This document shows, piece after piece, positions 48,420 to 57,893 of a stretch of DNA of 64,000 bases; the first letter of the stretch is position 1, and each line of letters begins with the position of its first letter. Under the pieces are notes generated by a model. The model was not told where the DNA came from. It ran no database searches and saw only the letters and a list, made by a program, of their open reading frames with translations. Made by a program: the position numbers and the translations under genes. This stretch comes from Yoonia sp. BS5-3 (GTDB lineage: Bacteria; Pseudomonadota; Alphaproteobacteria; Rhodobacterales; Rhodobacteraceae), in the NCBI RefSeq assembly GCF_038069655.2, contig NZ_CP150951.2, forward strand, positions 1,240,001 to 1,304,000, in the 5' to 3' direction.

Positions 48420-50330
48420 TTATTCACCGCGCTTGTCGTCATCCAGATCTTCGAAATCCGCATCGAGGATGTCGTCATCTGCTGCAGGTGCGTCAGGCTC
48501 TGCTTCGCCTTCAGCTTCTTGCTGCGCCTTGTAGATCGCTTCGCCCAGTTTCATGGCAGCTTCGGTGACGTTTTGAATGCCGGATTTGATTTTCTCGGCT
48601 TTCAGGTCGTCGCCTTCCAGGTCGTCTTTCAGCGCGGCAATTGCCAGCTCAATCGCTTCGATCGTGGTTGGATCGACCTTATCCGCATGCTCTTCCATCG
48701 ATTTTTCAGTCGAATGGATCAGGCTTTCGGCCTGGTTTGTTGCATCGACAAGCTCGCGACGGTCCTTATCGGCCTCGGCGTTTTCTTCGGCGTCTTTCAC
48801 CATTGCTTCGATGTCGTCATCTGACAGGCCACCAGAGGCTTGGATGGTGATTTTCTGCTCTTTGCCGGTGCCTTTGTCTTTGGCGCCCACTTCGACGATG
48901 CCGTTGGCGTCAATGTCGAATGTCACCTCAATCTGCGGCATGCCGCGCGGTGCTGGCGGGATGTCTTCGAGGTTGAACTGACCGAGCATTTTGTTGTCTG
49001 CGGCCATTTCGCGCTCACCCTGGAACACGCGCAATGTCACGGCATTCTGGTTGTCTTCGGCGGTTGAGAAGACCTGAGACTTTTTCGTCGGGATTGTTGT
49101 GTTCCGGTCGATCAGACGGGTAAAGACACCGCCCAGAGTTTCGATACCCAGCGACAATGGCGTGACGTCCAGCAGAACAACGTCTTTCACATCACCTTGC
49201 AGAACACCGGCCTGAATGGCCGCGCCCATGGCGACCACTTCATCTGGGTTCACGCCCTGATGGGGGTCTTTGCCGAAGAATTTCGCGACTTCTTCGCGGA
49301 CCTTTGGCATCCGGGTCATCCCACCAACCAGAACAACTTCGTCGATGTCTGATGTGGACAAACCAGCGTCTTTGATCGCGGCCTGACATGGCTTCATTGA
49401 TGCTTTGATCAGATCACCGACAAGGCTTTCCAGCTTGGCGCGTGTCAGTTTCATCACCATGTGCAACGGCTGACCGTCAGACCCCATCGAGATGAAGGGT
49501 TGGTTGATTTCCGTGCTGGACGAAGATGACAGTTCGATCTTGGCTTTTTCAGCGGCTTCTTTCAGACGCTGCAGGGCCATCTTGTCTTTCGTCAGGTCGA
49601 CGGAGTTCTCTTTTTTGAACTCGTCAGCCAGATAGGTCACGATGCGCATATCAAAGTCTTCACCACCTAGGAACGTGTCCCCGTTGGTGGATTTCACTTC
49701 GAACAATCCATCATCGATTTCCAGGATGGTCACATCGAATGTACCACCACCAAGGTCATAGACCGCGATTGTCTTGCTGTCTTTTTTATCCAGACCATAG
49801 GCCAGCGCAGCAGCTGTCGGCTCGTTGATAATCCGCAGCACTTCGAGGCCAGCAATCTTACCGGCGTCTTTCGTCGCCTGGCGCTGCGCGTCGTTGAAGT
49901 AGGCTGGGACTGTGATGACCGCTTGGGTCACATCTTCGCCGAGATATGTTTCGGCAGTTTCTTTCATTTTGCCGAGGATGAAGGCCGAGATCTGGCTAGG
50001 GGAGTATTTCTCACCCTTGGATTCGACCCATGCATCCCCGTTGCCGCCGTCGACAACAGCGAAAGGCATGTTCTTTTTGTCTTTGGCAAGGTCCTTGTCA
50101 TCGAACCGGCGGCCGATCAGACGCTTCACAGCAAAGATTGTGTTTTCCGGGTTCGTTACCGCCTGACGTTTTGCAGGCTGCCCGACAAGACGCTCTTCAT
50201 CGGTGAATGCCACGATTGATGGCGTTGTCCGCGCGCCTTCGGCGTTCTCGATGACCCGTGGCTTTGAGCCATCCATGATGGCGATACAGGAGTTCGTGGT
50301 TCCCAGGTCGATACCAATAACTTTGGCCAT
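48420..50330 (-). CDS. dnaK: Chaperone DnaK (Hsp70)
   Basis: 636 residues. ATPase start [12 protein letters not shown] (5-16), phosphate loops [20 protein letters not shown] and [14 protein letters not shown], the substrate-binding domain [20 protein letters not shown], and a C-terminal acidic tail ([11 protein letters not shown]). Upstream is a candidate heat-shock promoter. Confidence 0.98.
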   Translation of the reverse strand: MAKVIGIDLGTTNSCIAIMDGSKPRVIENAEGARTTPSIVAFTDEERLVGQPAKRQAVTNPENTIFAVKRLIGRRFDDKDLAKDKKNMPFAVVDGGNGDAWVESKGEKYSPSQISAFILGKMKETAETYLGEDVTQAVITVPAYFNDAQRQATKDAGKIAGLEVLRIINEPTAAALAYGLDKKDSKTIAVYDLGGGTFDVTILEIDDGLFEVKSTNGDTFLGGEDFDMRIVTYLADEFKKENSVDLTKDKMALQRLKEAAEKAKIELSSSSSTEINQPFISMGSDGQPLHMVMKLTRAKLESLVGDLIKASMKPCQAAIKDAGLSTSDIDEVVLVGGMTRMPKVREEVAKFFGKDPHQGVNPDEVVAMGAAIQAGVLQGDVKDVVLLDVTPLSLGIETLGGVFTRLIDRNTTIPTKKSQVFSTAEDNQNAVTLRVFQGEREMAADNKMLGQFNLEDIPPAPRGMPQIEVTFDIDANGIVEVGAKDKGTGKEQKITIQASGGLSDDDIEAMVKDAEENAEADKDRRELVDATNQAESLIHSTEKSMEEHADKVDPTTIEAIELAIAALKDDLEGDDLKAEKIKSGIQNVTEAAMKLGEAIYKAQQEAEGEAEPDAPAADDDILDADFEDLDDDKRGE

Positions 50331-50440
50331 TTTTCAAATCCCTCTAGTTAGGCGGTTTGAGCAGCGCGGACCCAATAAGGCACCCGCACCAGTTACATGT
50401 TTTTGCGCATGGGTCTCACCCAGCGCAACGATCTTGGCGT

Positions 50441-50468
50441 ATATAGGGATGCGATTTGGGGCCTGCAA
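50441..50468 (-). promoter_or_regulatory. Candidate RpoH-type promoter of dnaK
   Basis: On the minus strand TTGCAG (50468-50463), a 16-bp spacer and CTATAT (50446-50441), about 110 bp before the dnaK start. The -35/-10 pattern resembles alphaproteobacterial heat-shock promoters. Tentative. Confidence 0.4.
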
Positions 50469-50555
50469 CCATAGGATCAACAGCAAAATGGTAAACTTGG
50501 CCTGTTTTTTGCGGAAGCTTGATCGTTTGGCCAGCAAAGCGGCCTTTTGGCCACC

Positions 50556-51374
50556 TTATCGCCCTGCTGACCAACTTTTGGATACTTTGCCCCGTGTGTA
50601 GAATTCGCCCATCAATCCGATCATCAACAATCCGATTCCAACATAGATCGGGTATGTAATTGAGGTCACAAACGGGGAGTAATGGAGGAAGACGAAACCC
50701 CTGACCTGATCGATGATGTGGAACAGGGGGTTCCAGTCGAACAACGCAACCATCGATGCCGGTAGCAGGTTCACGACAAACATTTTACCCGAAGCGATGA
50801 CATTGATCCTGATGTAAAGCCTGCGAATAAGCGGCGCCAAATCGGGCATCCAGGGCACAATAGCCCGAAAAATCAGCCCGACCCCAATCCCTGTGAACCA
50901 GGCGAGCAGCATCATCGCGAAGGCCCCCTTTGGATTGTAGATCGTGATGGGTGTGAAGGCGATGTGATAAACTGTCAGGATAATGCAGAGCGCGAGAAAC
51001 TGCTGATAAAGAGAAGCTATCGCCGATGCTATTACAGCTACAATCGTATTCATCGGCGCATGCAGCATCATAGGCGATGCCGGTCCCGCAGCAGCAGCCA
51101 CGGCCGACAGCGCCCGAATATGGGTCATGTACATAAAGATGCCGGTCATGATGTAGAGCAGAAAATCCCCCCTAATCGGAGAGCTGCGCATCCCCAGCAC
51201 CATGAACATGATCAAGAAGGCACCAACCATGACAAGCACTTGCATTACGCTGAGGATCAGCCCCACTACCGCATTGCGATGTTCCTGACGCAGCTTTCGG
51301 ACACAGGTGTGATAGATCACCTCTGCCATCGTGAAGACGCTGCTGGGGCGTCTGCTTGTTTCAGGTTGGAACAT
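50556..51374 (-). CDS. ABC-2 type polysaccharide export permease
   Basis: 272 residues with about six hydrophobic segments, of the KpsM/ABC-2 type that exports capsule or O-antigen chains. MYMTHIRALSAVAAAAGPAS and LLPASMVALFDWNPLFHIID are typical of this group in Rhodobacteraceae. Its ATPase partner gene is not in the window. Divergent from cysQ with ~110 bp between, at the head of the polysaccharide locus. Export of a Kdo-linked chain would fit the neighbouring kdsB. Confidence 0.85.
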   Translation of the reverse strand: MFQPETSRRPSSVFTMAEVIYHTCVRKLRQEHRNAVVGLILSVMQVLVMVGAFLIMFMVLGMRSSPIRGDFLLYIMTGIFMYMTHIRALSAVAAAAGPASPMMLHAPMNTIVAVIASAIASLYQQFLALCIILTVYHIAFTPITIYNPKGAFAMMLLAWFTGIGVGLIFRAIVPWMPDLAPLIRRLYIRINVIASGKMFVVNLLPASMVALFDWNPLFHIIDQVRGFVFLHYSPFVTSITYPIYVGIGLLMIGLMGEFYTRGKVSKSWSAGR

Positions 51375-51484
51375 TCGTTGCTTTCAGTTTTGCCAGCGCC
51401 TGCCTAGCATGAACTTCTTGATGATCGCTTGACGGAGGACCATAAGGGCCGCGCGGCTTATTTTCAACAACAGGAACATCTAGC

Positions 51485-52282
51485 ATGGACTATGAAACAC
51501 TCACCAAGGTCATGCGTACGCTGGCGTTGCAAGCAGGCGAAAAGATCATGGAGATTTACGCCAAGGATGACTTTGATGTCCGCGCCAAGACAGATGATAG
51601 CCCCGTGACCGAAGCCGATGAAGCAGCAGATCAGATCATCAGTGCAGGCTTGCGCGCAGCGTTTCCCGATGTGCCGCTTGTCACCGAAGAGCAAGCCGCG
51701 TCCCATCTACAAGACGTTAACACATTTCTTATTGTTGACCCGTTAGATGGCACCAAGGAATTCATCAAACGCCGGGGCGAATTTACCGTGAATATTGCGT
51801 ATGTTCAGGATGGGACACCTGTCCGTGGCATTGTCTATGCACCTGCGAAGGGACGGTTGTTCTACACGGATCCGGCTGGACAATCGGTCGAAGAAATTGG
51901 CGATTTTGCTGACGATAGCGTGGGGCCGGTTGCCCCGATGACCGTGCGCAAACCTGACAATGCTGGCCTGTTGGTTGTTGCATCCAAATCGCACCGTGAT
52001 CAGGCGACGGATGATTACATCGGCAAATACAATGTCACCGACATGAAAAGCGCTGGTTCATCGTTGAAATTCTGCCTTGTCGCAGCAGGTGAGGCAGATC
52101 TTTATCCGCGTCTTGGCCGCACGATGGAATGGGACACAGCCGCCGGTCACGCAGTACTTTCTGGTGCGGGCGGCCAAGTGGTGCGATTTGATGACCACAC
52201 CACGCTCAACTATGGAAAGCCCGGCTTCGAAAACCCCTATTTCATCGCTTTGGCGCCTGGTGTTGCGTTGGAAATGCCCTGA
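51485..52282 (+). CDS. cysQ: 3'(2'),5'-bisphosphate nucleotidase CysQ
   Basis: Hydrolyses 3'-phosphoadenosine 5'-phosphate (PAP), the by-product of PAPS-dependent sulfation and of sulfate reduction. 265 residues. Metal-binding motifs VTEADEAAD, DPLDGTKEFI and EWDTAAGHAVL are the inositol-monophosphatase-superfamily set. Its stop overlaps the kdsB start (TGATG). It is several genes upstream of a sulfotransferase, which would make PAP, so the pairing is probably functional. Confidence 0.93.
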   Translation: MDYETLTKVMRTLALQAGEKIMEIYAKDDFDVRAKTDDSPVTEADEAADQIISAGLRAAFPDVPLVTEEQAASHLQDVNTFLIVDPLDGTKEFIKRRGEFTVNIAYVQDGTPVRGIVYAPAKGRLFYTDPAGQSVEEIGDFADDSVGPVAPMTVRKPDNAGLLVVASKSHRDQATDDYIGKYNVTDMKSAGSSLKFCLVAAGEADLYPRLGRTMEWDTAAGHAVLSGAGGQVVRFDDHTTLNYGKPGFENPYFIALAPGVALEMP

Positions 52283-53082
52283 TGTCTGTCCTGATCGTTA
52301 TTCCTTCACGCTATGCGTCATCACGCTATCCCGGCAAGCCGTTGGCACAATTGCGCGGCAGCACTGGTGAAGCCAAAAGCCTTATTCAGCGGTCTTGGGA
52401 AGCTGCAATGCAGGTTGACGGCGCCGATAAGGTCGTCGTTGCAACGGACGATACCCGAATTGCCGACGCTGCAGAAGCCTTTGGCGCAAAGGTCGTGATG
52501 ACCGCAACGACTTGCCAAAACGGAACCGAGCGTTGCGCGGAGGCCTTGGCACATGTTGCCGGGGATTATGATATCGTTGTCAACTTGCAAGGTGACGCTC
52601 CCCTGACGCCAGCGTGGTTCATCGAAGATTTGGTTGACGGCTTAAAGGCTAACCCAAATGCTGATGTGGCGACGCCGGTGTTGAATACCAGCGGTGCGAT
52701 GCTGGATGATCTGCTGCAAGACCGCCGTGAAGGGCGTGTTGGTGGGACGACCGCGGTTTTTGGCACTGACAACAATGCGCTTTATTTTTCGAAAGAGGTC
52801 ATCCCTTTCACCGGGCAGGAATATGCGCCGGACGCTGCAACACCAGTGTTTCATCATGTCGGGGTGTACGCCTATCGGCCGTCGGCGCTGCGTGCCTATA
52901 TGGGCTGGTCCATGGGTCCGCTTGAGGCGCTTGAAGGGCTTGAACAGCTGCGGTTCTTAGAGCGCGGTGTGCAGATGCTGTGTGTTGAAGTTGAAGCCAA
53001 AGGTCGCCAGTTTTGGGAACTGAACAATCCAGAGGATGTCCCTCGGATCGAACAGATGTTAAAGGACATGGGGCATCCATGA
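52282..53082 (+). CDS. kdsB: CMP-Kdo synthetase (3-deoxy-manno-octulosonate cytidylyltransferase)
   Basis: Activates Kdo as CMP-Kdo for lipopolysaccharide or capsule assembly. 266 residues. N-terminus VIPSRYASSRYPGKPLAQL with the nucleotide-binding SR..S.R.PGK motif; VNLQGDAPLTP holds the metal-binding Asp. Last Arg-rich part ELNNPEDVPRIEQML. Coupled to cysQ by a TGATG overlap. Confidence 0.94.
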   Translation: MSVLIVIPSRYASSRYPGKPLAQLRGSTGEAKSLIQRSWEAAMQVDGADKVVVATDDTRIADAAEAFGAKVVMTATTCQNGTERCAEALAHVAGDYDIVVNLQGDAPLTPAWFIEDLVDGLKANPNADVATPVLNTSGAMLDDLLQDRREGRVGGTTAVFGTDNNALYFSKEVIPFTGQEYAPDAATPVFHHVGVYAYRPSALRAYMGWSMGPLEALEGLEQLRFLERGVQMLCVEVEAKGRQFWELNNPEDVPRIEQMLKDMGHP

Positions 53083-53204
53083 CTGGAAATTGGGCGAAAT
53101 CGAGCCGGGTTCGACGTAACGTGATCGATTTCCGGCCATTTTAGTCTTAATGTGGCCCTGTTACATTGATACTGACTTTTTCAGCTTAAATTGGGGGCAC
53201 GGTT

Positions 53205-54098
53205 ATGCATAAAAAAGTCACGAAGGCGATTTTCCCGGTCGCAGGGATGGGTACGCGGTTCTTGCCTGCCACGAAGTCTGTGCCAAAAGAAATCATGACC
53301 TTGGTGGACCGCCCGTTGATCCAATACGCGATTGACGAAGCACGCGCCGCCGGGATTGAGGATTTTATCTTTGTGACATCGCGCGGAAAGTCAGCGTTAG
53401 AAGACTATTTCGACCTTGCCCCTGATCTTGAGGCATCGCTGGAGGCCAGTGGTAAGTTTGCACTTTTGGATACACTGCGCGACACCAATATGGATAGCGG
53501 CGCGATTGCCTATATGCGCCAGCACAAGCCGCTTGGTTTGGGTCACGCGGTGTCATGTGCGCGCAAACTTATTGGGGATGAACCCTTTGCGGTGATCCTG
53601 CCAGATGATGTCATCGCAGCTGAAACCCCCTGTTTACAGCAAATGGTTGAGGCCCACGCAGAAACGGGTGGCGCCATGGTCGCCACCATGGAGGTTTCGC
53701 CAGAACGCGCATCATCTTACGGCATTTTGGATATCTCACGCAGCGACGGGCCCTTGATGTGTGTGAAAGGCATGGTCGAAAAGCCAGCGCCCGGAAAAGC
53801 GCCGTCTAACTTGGCCGTCATCGGGCGCTATATTCTGACACCCGCAGTACTGAAAAATCTTGATACGATTGAGCGCGGCGCGGGCGGTGAAATTCAGCTG
53901 ACTGACGCGATTGCCAAGGAAATTGCCGAAGGCCGCGATGTTTTTGGCTATCGATTTGACGGACAACGTTTCGATTGCGGATCCAAGGCTGGTTTTCTGC
54001 AGGCGACGGTGGCCTTTGCGCTTGCTCGGGATGATCTGCGCGATGAGTTCAGTGAATATCTGGCGCAAATCAAAACGTTCCAGCAGGCCGCGCAGTAA
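53205..54098 (+). CDS. galU: UTP-glucose-1-phosphate uridylyltransferase
   Basis: Makes UDP-glucose, donor for many glycans. 297 residues. Signature GMGTRFLPATKSVPKEI (~14-30) and VEKPAPGKAPSNLAVIGRYI. 122 bp separates it from kdsB, so it may have its own promoter. The next gene begins 8 bp after the stop. Confidence 0.95.
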   Translation: MHKKVTKAIFPVAGMGTRFLPATKSVPKEIMTLVDRPLIQYAIDEARAAGIEDFIFVTSRGKSALEDYFDLAPDLEASLEASGKFALLDTLRDTNMDSGAIAYMRQHKPLGLGHAVSCARKLIGDEPFAVILPDDVIAAETPCLQQMVEAHAETGGAMVATMEVSPERASSYGILDISRSDGPLMCVKGMVEKPAPGKAPSNLAVIGRYILTPAVLKNLDTIERGAGGEIQLTDAIAKEIAEGRDVFGYRFDGQRFDCGSKAGFLQATVAFALARDDLRDEFSEYLAQIKTFQQAAQ

Positions 54099-54106
54099 GG
54101 CGTACA

Positions 54107-55144
54107 TTGCGCGGTCCCGGCGACAGCTATTTGTCAAAGCTCTGGTTTAGCTACCGCTTGCGTTGGAAGCGCCGCAGGTTGCTGTGGCGCATCTGGCGCA
54201 AGCGCCATCAGATAACAGCCGTTTTCGATCGAACCGCGCAAATCGCAGATGATGCTATTCTATGTTTTGCGACCGTCCGAAACGAAATGCTGCGATTGCC
54301 CTATTTTTTAGAGCATTATCGCAAGTTGGGCGTCACGCAGTTTTTGATTGTTGATAATGACAGTGATGATGGAACGACCGCGTTTCTGGCCGCGCAGCCG
54401 GATGTTTCGCTTTGGACCACCGCACATAGTTATAAGCTGGCACGGTTTGGCATGGATTGGCTGGGGTGGTTGCAATGGCAATTTGGCAGCGGCCATTGGT
54501 GTTTGACAGTCGATGCGGATGAATTGCTGATCTATCCTGACAGCGACACCAGGGGTCTGCCTGCACTGACAGACTGGCTGGATGCGCGCGATATTACCTC
54601 TTTTGGGGCGTTGATGCTGGATATGTATCCCAAGGGTCGCTTGGCTGATGTGGACTACCAGCCGGATCAAGATCCGATCGAAACGCTGTCTTGGTTTGAT
54701 GCGGATAACTACCGTCATCGCCAGCATCCCATCTTTGACAACTTGTGGATTCAGGGCGGGGTCCGTGAACGTGTGTTTTTTGCTGGTGACCCCCAGAAAT
54801 CCCCGACCCTTAGCAAGACGCCTCTGGTCCGGTGGCATTGGCGTCATGTTTATGTCAGTTCAACCCACCAAATGCTGCCCAGGTATCTGAACCATGTTTT
54901 TGATAAAAAGACAGACCGCAAGGTCACTGGTGTGCTGCTTCATACAAAATTTTTGCCGAATATCGGTGTAAAATCAGCCGAAGAGATCGACCGCGCCCAG
55001 CATTTTGAAAACAGCGCGGTTTATGTCGATTATCACCGTGCTTTGACCGAAAACCCGGTGCTGTGGTCCCCGCAATCATATTTGTATAAGAATGCCCAGC
55101 AGCTGATTGATCTTGGCCTGATGTCAAAGGGTGACTGGGGCTGA
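54107..55144 (+). CDS. GT2-like glycosyltransferase, copy A
   Basis: 345 residues from TTG 54107 (AAGG just upstream; a TTG at 54131 is an alternative). N-terminus is basic (KRRRLLWRIWRKRH), then the GT-A fold: RNEMLRLPYFLEHYRKLG, VDNDSDDGT and the VDADE metal site (D136, D138). The C-terminus LGLMSKGDWG is shared with the next gene. Paralogue of the gene at 55183; both probably add sugars to the same surface glycan, donor unknown. Confidence 0.83.
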   Translation: MRGPGDSYLSKLWFSYRLRWKRRRLLWRIWRKRHQITAVFDRTAQIADDAILCFATVRNEMLRLPYFLEHYRKLGVTQFLIVDNDSDDGTTAFLAAQPDVSLWTTAHSYKLARFGMDWLGWLQWQFGSGHWCLTVDADELLIYPDSDTRGLPALTDWLDARDITSFGALMLDMYPKGRLADVDYQPDQDPIETLSWFDADNYRHRQHPIFDNLWIQGGVRERVFFAGDPQKSPTLSKTPLVRWHWRHVYVSSTHQMLPRYLNHVFDKKTDRKVTGVLLHTKFLPNIGVKSAEEIDRAQHFENSAVYVDYHRALTENPVLWSPQSYLYKNAQQLIDLGLMSKGDWG

Positions 55145-55182
55145 CGTGACAACAGATAGAAATAGGGGCAGGTAACGAATAC

Positions 55183-56193
55183 TTGGGCATTTGGACATCA
55201 TATCGGCTTCGATTGCAGCGCAGGCGCTGGAAATTGCGCGCCCGCCGCAAAGCGCGCGAACTGACCCCTGTTGAGGATCGCACAGATCAAATTAGGCCGG
55301 ATGATATCCTTCTGTTTTGTACCTTTCGGAACGAAGATATTCGCCTGCCATATTTTCTGGAGTATTATCGCAGCTTGGGTATCAACCATTTCTTATTTGT
55401 TGATAACAATAGTGATGATGGCGGTTTGGAATATGTTGCCGCTGAACCGGATGTATCCGTTTGGTCAACGACTGCGGGCTATGGCGACTCGCGCTATGGT
55501 ATTGATTGGCTCACGTGGTTGCAGGGCAAATATGCCCACGGGCACTGGGCATTGACGGTCGATGTTGATGAATTCTTTGTCTACCCATTTTGCGATACGC
55601 GCCCTATCCGCGCGCTTGCAGATTGGCTTGATGCCTCAGAAGTGCGTTCTTTTGGCGCGATGCTTTTGGATATGTATCCAAAGGGGCCTGTCACGGACGC
55701 CGTTTATAAGCGGGGGGCAGATCCGCTGGATGTCGCAAATTGGTTTGATCCGGGCAACTATATCATGAGCCGCAACAGACTTATGCGTAACCTGTGGATA
55801 CAAGGCGGTCCACGCGCACGCATGTTTTTTGCAGACAAGCCCAAAAAAGCCCCGGCGTTGAATAAAGTGCCGTTCGTGAAGTGGCGCCGGCCCTATGCTT
55901 ATGTCAGCTCGACCCATATGATTTTGCCGCGCGGCTTGAACCTTGTTTATGATCAACAAGGTGGCGAGAAAGCGTCGGGTATTTTGTTGCATGCGAAGTT
56001 CCTGAACACGTTTTCTGATCGCGCGACTGAGGAGGTCGCCCGCGCAGAGCATTACGGCCGGGGTCAAGAATACAAATCCTACATAGCCGAGCATGGCGTC
56101 GCACCGGACCTCTGGTCGCAATGGAGCGAGCAATATATCAACTGGCGCCAACTTGAGATTTTAGGCCTGATGTCCAAGGGAAATTGGGCATGA
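55183..56193 (+). CDS. GT2-like glycosyltransferase, copy B
   Basis: 336 residues from TTG 55183 (behind GGGGCAGG). Same architecture as copy A: RNEDIRLPYFLEYYRSLG, VDNNSDDGG, VDVDEF (D127, D129), and FGAMLLDMYPKG where A has FGALMLDMYPKG. Ends LGLMSKGNWA. About half the core residues are shared with copy A, so this looks like an older tandem duplication. Next gene overlaps (ATGA). Confidence 0.83.
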   Translation: MGIWTSYRLRLQRRRWKLRARRKARELTPVEDRTDQIRPDDILLFCTFRNEDIRLPYFLEYYRSLGINHFLFVDNNSDDGGLEYVAAEPDVSVWSTTAGYGDSRYGIDWLTWLQGKYAHGHWALTVDVDEFFVYPFCDTRPIRALADWLDASEVRSFGAMLLDMYPKGPVTDAVYKRGADPLDVANWFDPGNYIMSRNRLMRNLWIQGGPRARMFFADKPKKAPALNKVPFVKWRRPYAYVSSTHMILPRGLNLVYDQQGGEKASGILLHAKFLNTFSDRATEEVARAEHYGRGQEYKSYIAEHGVAPDLWSQWSEQYINWRQLEILGLMSKGNWA

Positions 56194-57893
56194 GCGTTGG
56201 CGTTGTCATGTTGGTTCATACCGCATTTGATCGGGCCGAGCAGGCGGTGCGCCATTGGGTCGCCGGTGGGTGCCCGGTTGTCGTGCATGTCGACAAGGAT
56301 GTTGATCGGCACACTTATGATACTTTTGTCGCTGCTTTGTCAGATCTGGACCACGTTCTTTTTTCAAAGCGACACCGTTGTGAGTGGGGTGGTTGGGGCC
56401 TTGTCGCGGCATCGCAGGCTGCCTCAACCTTGCTGCTGGAACAGTTTCCCGATGTTCGGCATGCCTTTCTCGCGTCAGGGTCCTGTTTGCCACTGCGCCC
56501 AATCGCTGAGTTGCGGGCATATTTGGATGCCCGTCCCGATACGGATTTTATCGAAAGCGCCACAACGGCCGATGTGCCTTGGACTGTTGGCGGCCTTGAT
56601 CGTGAACGTTTTACCCTGCGGTTTCCTTTTTCGTGGAAAAGGCAGCGTTGGCTGTTTGATCGTTATGTCCAGGTGCAACAGCTGGTCAGGTTAAGGCGCC
56701 GCATTCCCGAAGGCATTGTGCCGCATATGGGGTCGCAATGGTGGTGCCTGACACGCAGCACCTTGCAGGCGATCTTGAATGACCCGCGGCGCAAGCGCTT
56801 TGACGCTTATTTCAAACTGGTTTGGATCCCTGACGAAAGCTATTATCAGACATTATCGCGCTGCCATGCCAGGAAGATTGAAAGCCGTTCGCTGACGCTT
56901 TCTAAATTTGATTTTCAGGGCAAGCCGCATATCTTTTACGATGATCATCGCGAATTGCTATTGCGGTCAGGCTGTTTTGTGGCGCGCAAAATCTGGCCCC
57001 ATGCTGATGAGCTATATGCAACCTTTCCCGTCAAGATCCCATCGGTACCGGCGCAAACCGAACCTGCCCCGGCAACGATTGATCGCCTTTTTGCAAGCGC
57101 GGTGGATAGGCGGTTGAATGGGCGGCAAGGGTTATTCATGCAAAGCCGCTTTCCGAACACAGATCGGGAAAAGGGCATCGCAGCTACGCCTTATGCGGTT
57201 TTTCAGGGTTTGGATGACCTGTTTCCGGATTTCACCGACTGGCTCTCGCGACGTAGTGGTGCGGAGATACATGGGCATCTGTTCGCAAAGGACCGCGTGC
57301 ATTTCTCGGATGAGGCGTCAACTTATCGCGGCGCATTGTCGGACAATGCACGCTTGCGTGATTACAATGGCCGAATGTTTTTGACGAATTTGCTATGGGC
57401 CGGACGAGAGAAAACCCATGGTTTTCAATTTGGGCCAGCTGATAGCCAGGACATCAGATGGATGATTGCCAAAGATGCGCAAGCGCGCATTTGGGTTGTC
57501 TCAGGTGCTTGGGCGGTGCCGTTATTTTTGTCTGGTCGATCAGCTGCAGATGTGCGGGCTGAAGCGGCCCGGTTGCAGAGGATCGAAAACAAGTTTTTGA
57601 AAATTCTGCGCTCTAGTCACACCCGTGCGCGCATCGAGATCACAACACTGGCTGATTTCATGCAATCTCCCATGGATATGTTGCAGGACATCATTGACGA
57701 TATTGCCGGTCATCGCGGGCAAGCCGTCACGGAGGTACCAAAGATGGCGGATTTAAGTGGTTTGGCTGGGTTTCTGCAGGACCTCAAAAATCAGGGCATG
57801 CATCCTTTTCTCACTGGTGAATTCACCGGGCAGACGCAGCGGAGCAGCAATGATGTTGATCAGCCAAAGCCTTATGTTGTGGGCGGAAAATGA
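56190..57893 (+). CDS. GT14-type (core-2/I-branching) glycosyltransferase with long C-terminal domain
   Basis: 567 residues. N-terminal ~300 residues match beta-1,6-N-acetylglucosaminyltransferase-like proteins: VVVHVDKDVD, KRHRCEWGGWGLVAASQAAS, ASGSCLPLRPIAELRAYLD, WKRQRWLFDRY. The C-terminal ~260 residues (from ~ residue 310) include FQGLDDLFPDFTDWLSR and RMFLTNLLWAGR, resembling the DUF5928 extension of Rhodobacteraceae GT14 proteins; function unknown. Overlaps the sulfotransferase start (ATGA) and the previous stop. Confidence 0.8.
   Translation: MSVGVVMLVHTAFDRAEQAVRHWVAGGCPVVVHVDKDVDRHTYDTFVAALSDLDHVLFSKRHRCEWGGWGLVAASQAASTLLLEQFPDVRHAFLASGSCLPLRPIAELRAYLDARPDTDFIESATTADVPWTVGGLDRERFTLRFPFSWKRQRWLFDRYVQVQQLVRLRRRIPEGIVPHMGSQWWCLTRSTLQAILNDPRRKRFDAYFKLVWIPDESYYQTLSRCHARKIESRSLTLSKFDFQGKPHIFYDDHRELLLRSGCFVARKIWPHADELYATFPVKIPSVPAQTEPAPATIDRLFASAVDRRLNGRQGLFMQSRFPNTDREKGIAATPYAVFQGLDDLFPDFTDWLSRRSGAEIHGHLFAKDRVHFSDEASTYRGALSDNARLRDYNGRMFLTNLLWAGREKTHGFQFGPADSQDIRWMIAKDAQARIWVVSGAWAVPLFLSGRSAADVRAEAARLQRIENKFLKILRSSHTRARIEITTLADFMQSPMDMLQDIIDDIAGHRGQAVTEVPKMADLSGLAGFLQDLKNQGMHPFLTGEFTGQTQRSSNDVDQPKPYVVGGK

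Noticed and set aside
50531..50558. TGGCCA repeats at the end of the ABC-2 permease gene as a terminator
   Set aside because: Stem is only 4-5 bp and lacks a U-run on the minus strand.
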